DNA of 64,000 nucleotides from Amycolatopsis azurea DSM 43854 (GTDB lineage Bacteria; Actinomycetota; Actinomycetes; Mycobacteriales; Pseudonocardiaceae). The stretch is from the NCBI RefSeq assembly GCF_001995215.1, contig NZ_MUXN01000002.1, forward strand, positions 667,076-731,075, read 5' to 3'. The stretch's first letter is position 1, and every line of letters begins with the position of its first letter. A program made the position numbers and the translations under genes. A model generated the notes under the pieces. That model was not told where the DNA came from. It searched no databases and saw nothing but the letters and a program-made list of their open reading frames with translations. Positions 63,754 to 64,000 of the stretch are shown piece by piece.

Positions 63754-63782
63754 TTTTTACATCGTTGATACAACGTTGTAAA
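63754..63782 (-). promoter_or_regulatory. Promoter of the GH2 gene with LacI-type operator
   Basis: Read leftwards, TTTACA (63777-63782) and TAAAAA (63754-63759) are spaced by exactly 17 bases. The perfect palindrome TACAACGTTGTA (63769-63780), with the central CG usual for LacI/GalR repressors, covers the spacer and -35. A second CAACGTTG palindrome occurs at 63603-63610 inside the first codons of the gene. Confidence 0.65.
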
Positions 63783-63957
63783 GCGTCGAAGGCCTCGAAT
63801 CGGTCCTGGGCGGTGGAGCTGTCCTGTGTGTCAAGGGAGGCGAGTGCGGCGCGGGCTCAGCTCGGTCCAGGTGTTGGTGAGTGGTTTGGTCCGTTAGAGC
63901 CACCGGGTCTCGGTTACCTACTGGGTTCTGGCTGCGGTGGGTCGTAGGTCCAAGTCC
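63783..63957. other. Gene-free stretch upstream of the GH2 promoter
   Basis: I see no gene, RNA or strong motif in these 175 bases; composition is ordinary. Confidence 0.4.
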
Positions 63958-64000
63958 GTGAAGGCCTCCTTGAGGGACCCTGGGTCCCTCAAGGAGGCCT
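63958..64000. repeat. GGCCTCCTTGAGGGACC palindrome at the window edge
   Basis: Perfect 19-base arms (63962-63980 and 63982-64000) meet around a single T. The left flank GTGA suggests that the palindrome continues past the window. This is a third type of long interspersed palindrome here. Confidence 0.7.

Overview
The window looks like chromosomal DNA from a high-GC actinomycete, most likely a member of the Pseudonocardiaceae close to Amycolatopsis. The reasons are GC-rich codon third positions, frequent GTG starts, mycothiol- and type VII secretion-linked families, a PrpR/RamB-type regulator and interspersed palindromes built on TTGCGAA. This placement is inference. I saw no rRNA, tRNA, CRISPR array, transposase or integrase.

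Layout. 1-3.9 kb: end of an AraC regulator, then an EspG-like protein converging on a four-gene operon of two YbaB-like proteins and two wall hydrolases with WXG100-like modules. 4-7.1 kb: a large secreted sugar-dehydrogenase-like protein behind an inverted-repeat operator. 7.1-16.2 kb: a Nudix regulator; a membrane protein joining a purine-nucleosidase domain to a seven-repeat RCC1 propeller, with a partner sharing its juxtamembrane segment; and a three-gene operon ending in a TPR-CHAT caspase-like protein. These are the best candidates for undescribed signalling or defence systems. 16.2-24.8 kb: small membrane proteins, an MFS transporter, an MBL-fold protein, a secreted DUF6801-like protein, an adenylate cyclase, a Tat-exported GH109-like protein, a nitroreductase and a secreted S1 protease. 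25.1-28.7 kb: a lower-GC insert-like stretch with a DUF6166-like protein, a pentapeptide-repeat membrane protein and a CGNR regulator.

28.7-36.6 kb: a HAD hydrolase and a tightly coupled five-gene set (SWIM, DUF5691-like, VWA, MoxR AAA+, DUF5682) resembling the yehLMPQ group. 36.6-44.5 kb: a carotenoid oxygenase and several TetR/MarR regulators, each next to a clear palindromic operator, then a DICT-domain protein with a degenerate GGDEF. 44.6-48.3 kb: a SNF2 helicase overlapping a SWIM protein.

48.3-59.3 kb is a coherent metabolic block. A five-gene valine-catabolism operon (mmsA, acyl-CoA dehydrogenase, 3-hydroxyisobutyryl-CoA hydrolase, mmsB, enoyl-CoA hydratase) takes isobutyryl-CoA to propionyl-CoA. 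The adjacent prpR/prpDBC genes burn propionyl-CoA through the B12-independent methylcitrate cycle. A textbook cobalamin riboswitch lies just upstream of mmsA, which links the block to B12 status in an unusual way. 59.4-64 kb: a DUF885 peptidase-like protein, a secreted GH2 glycosidase with a LacI-type operator, and another interspersed palindrome at the window edge.
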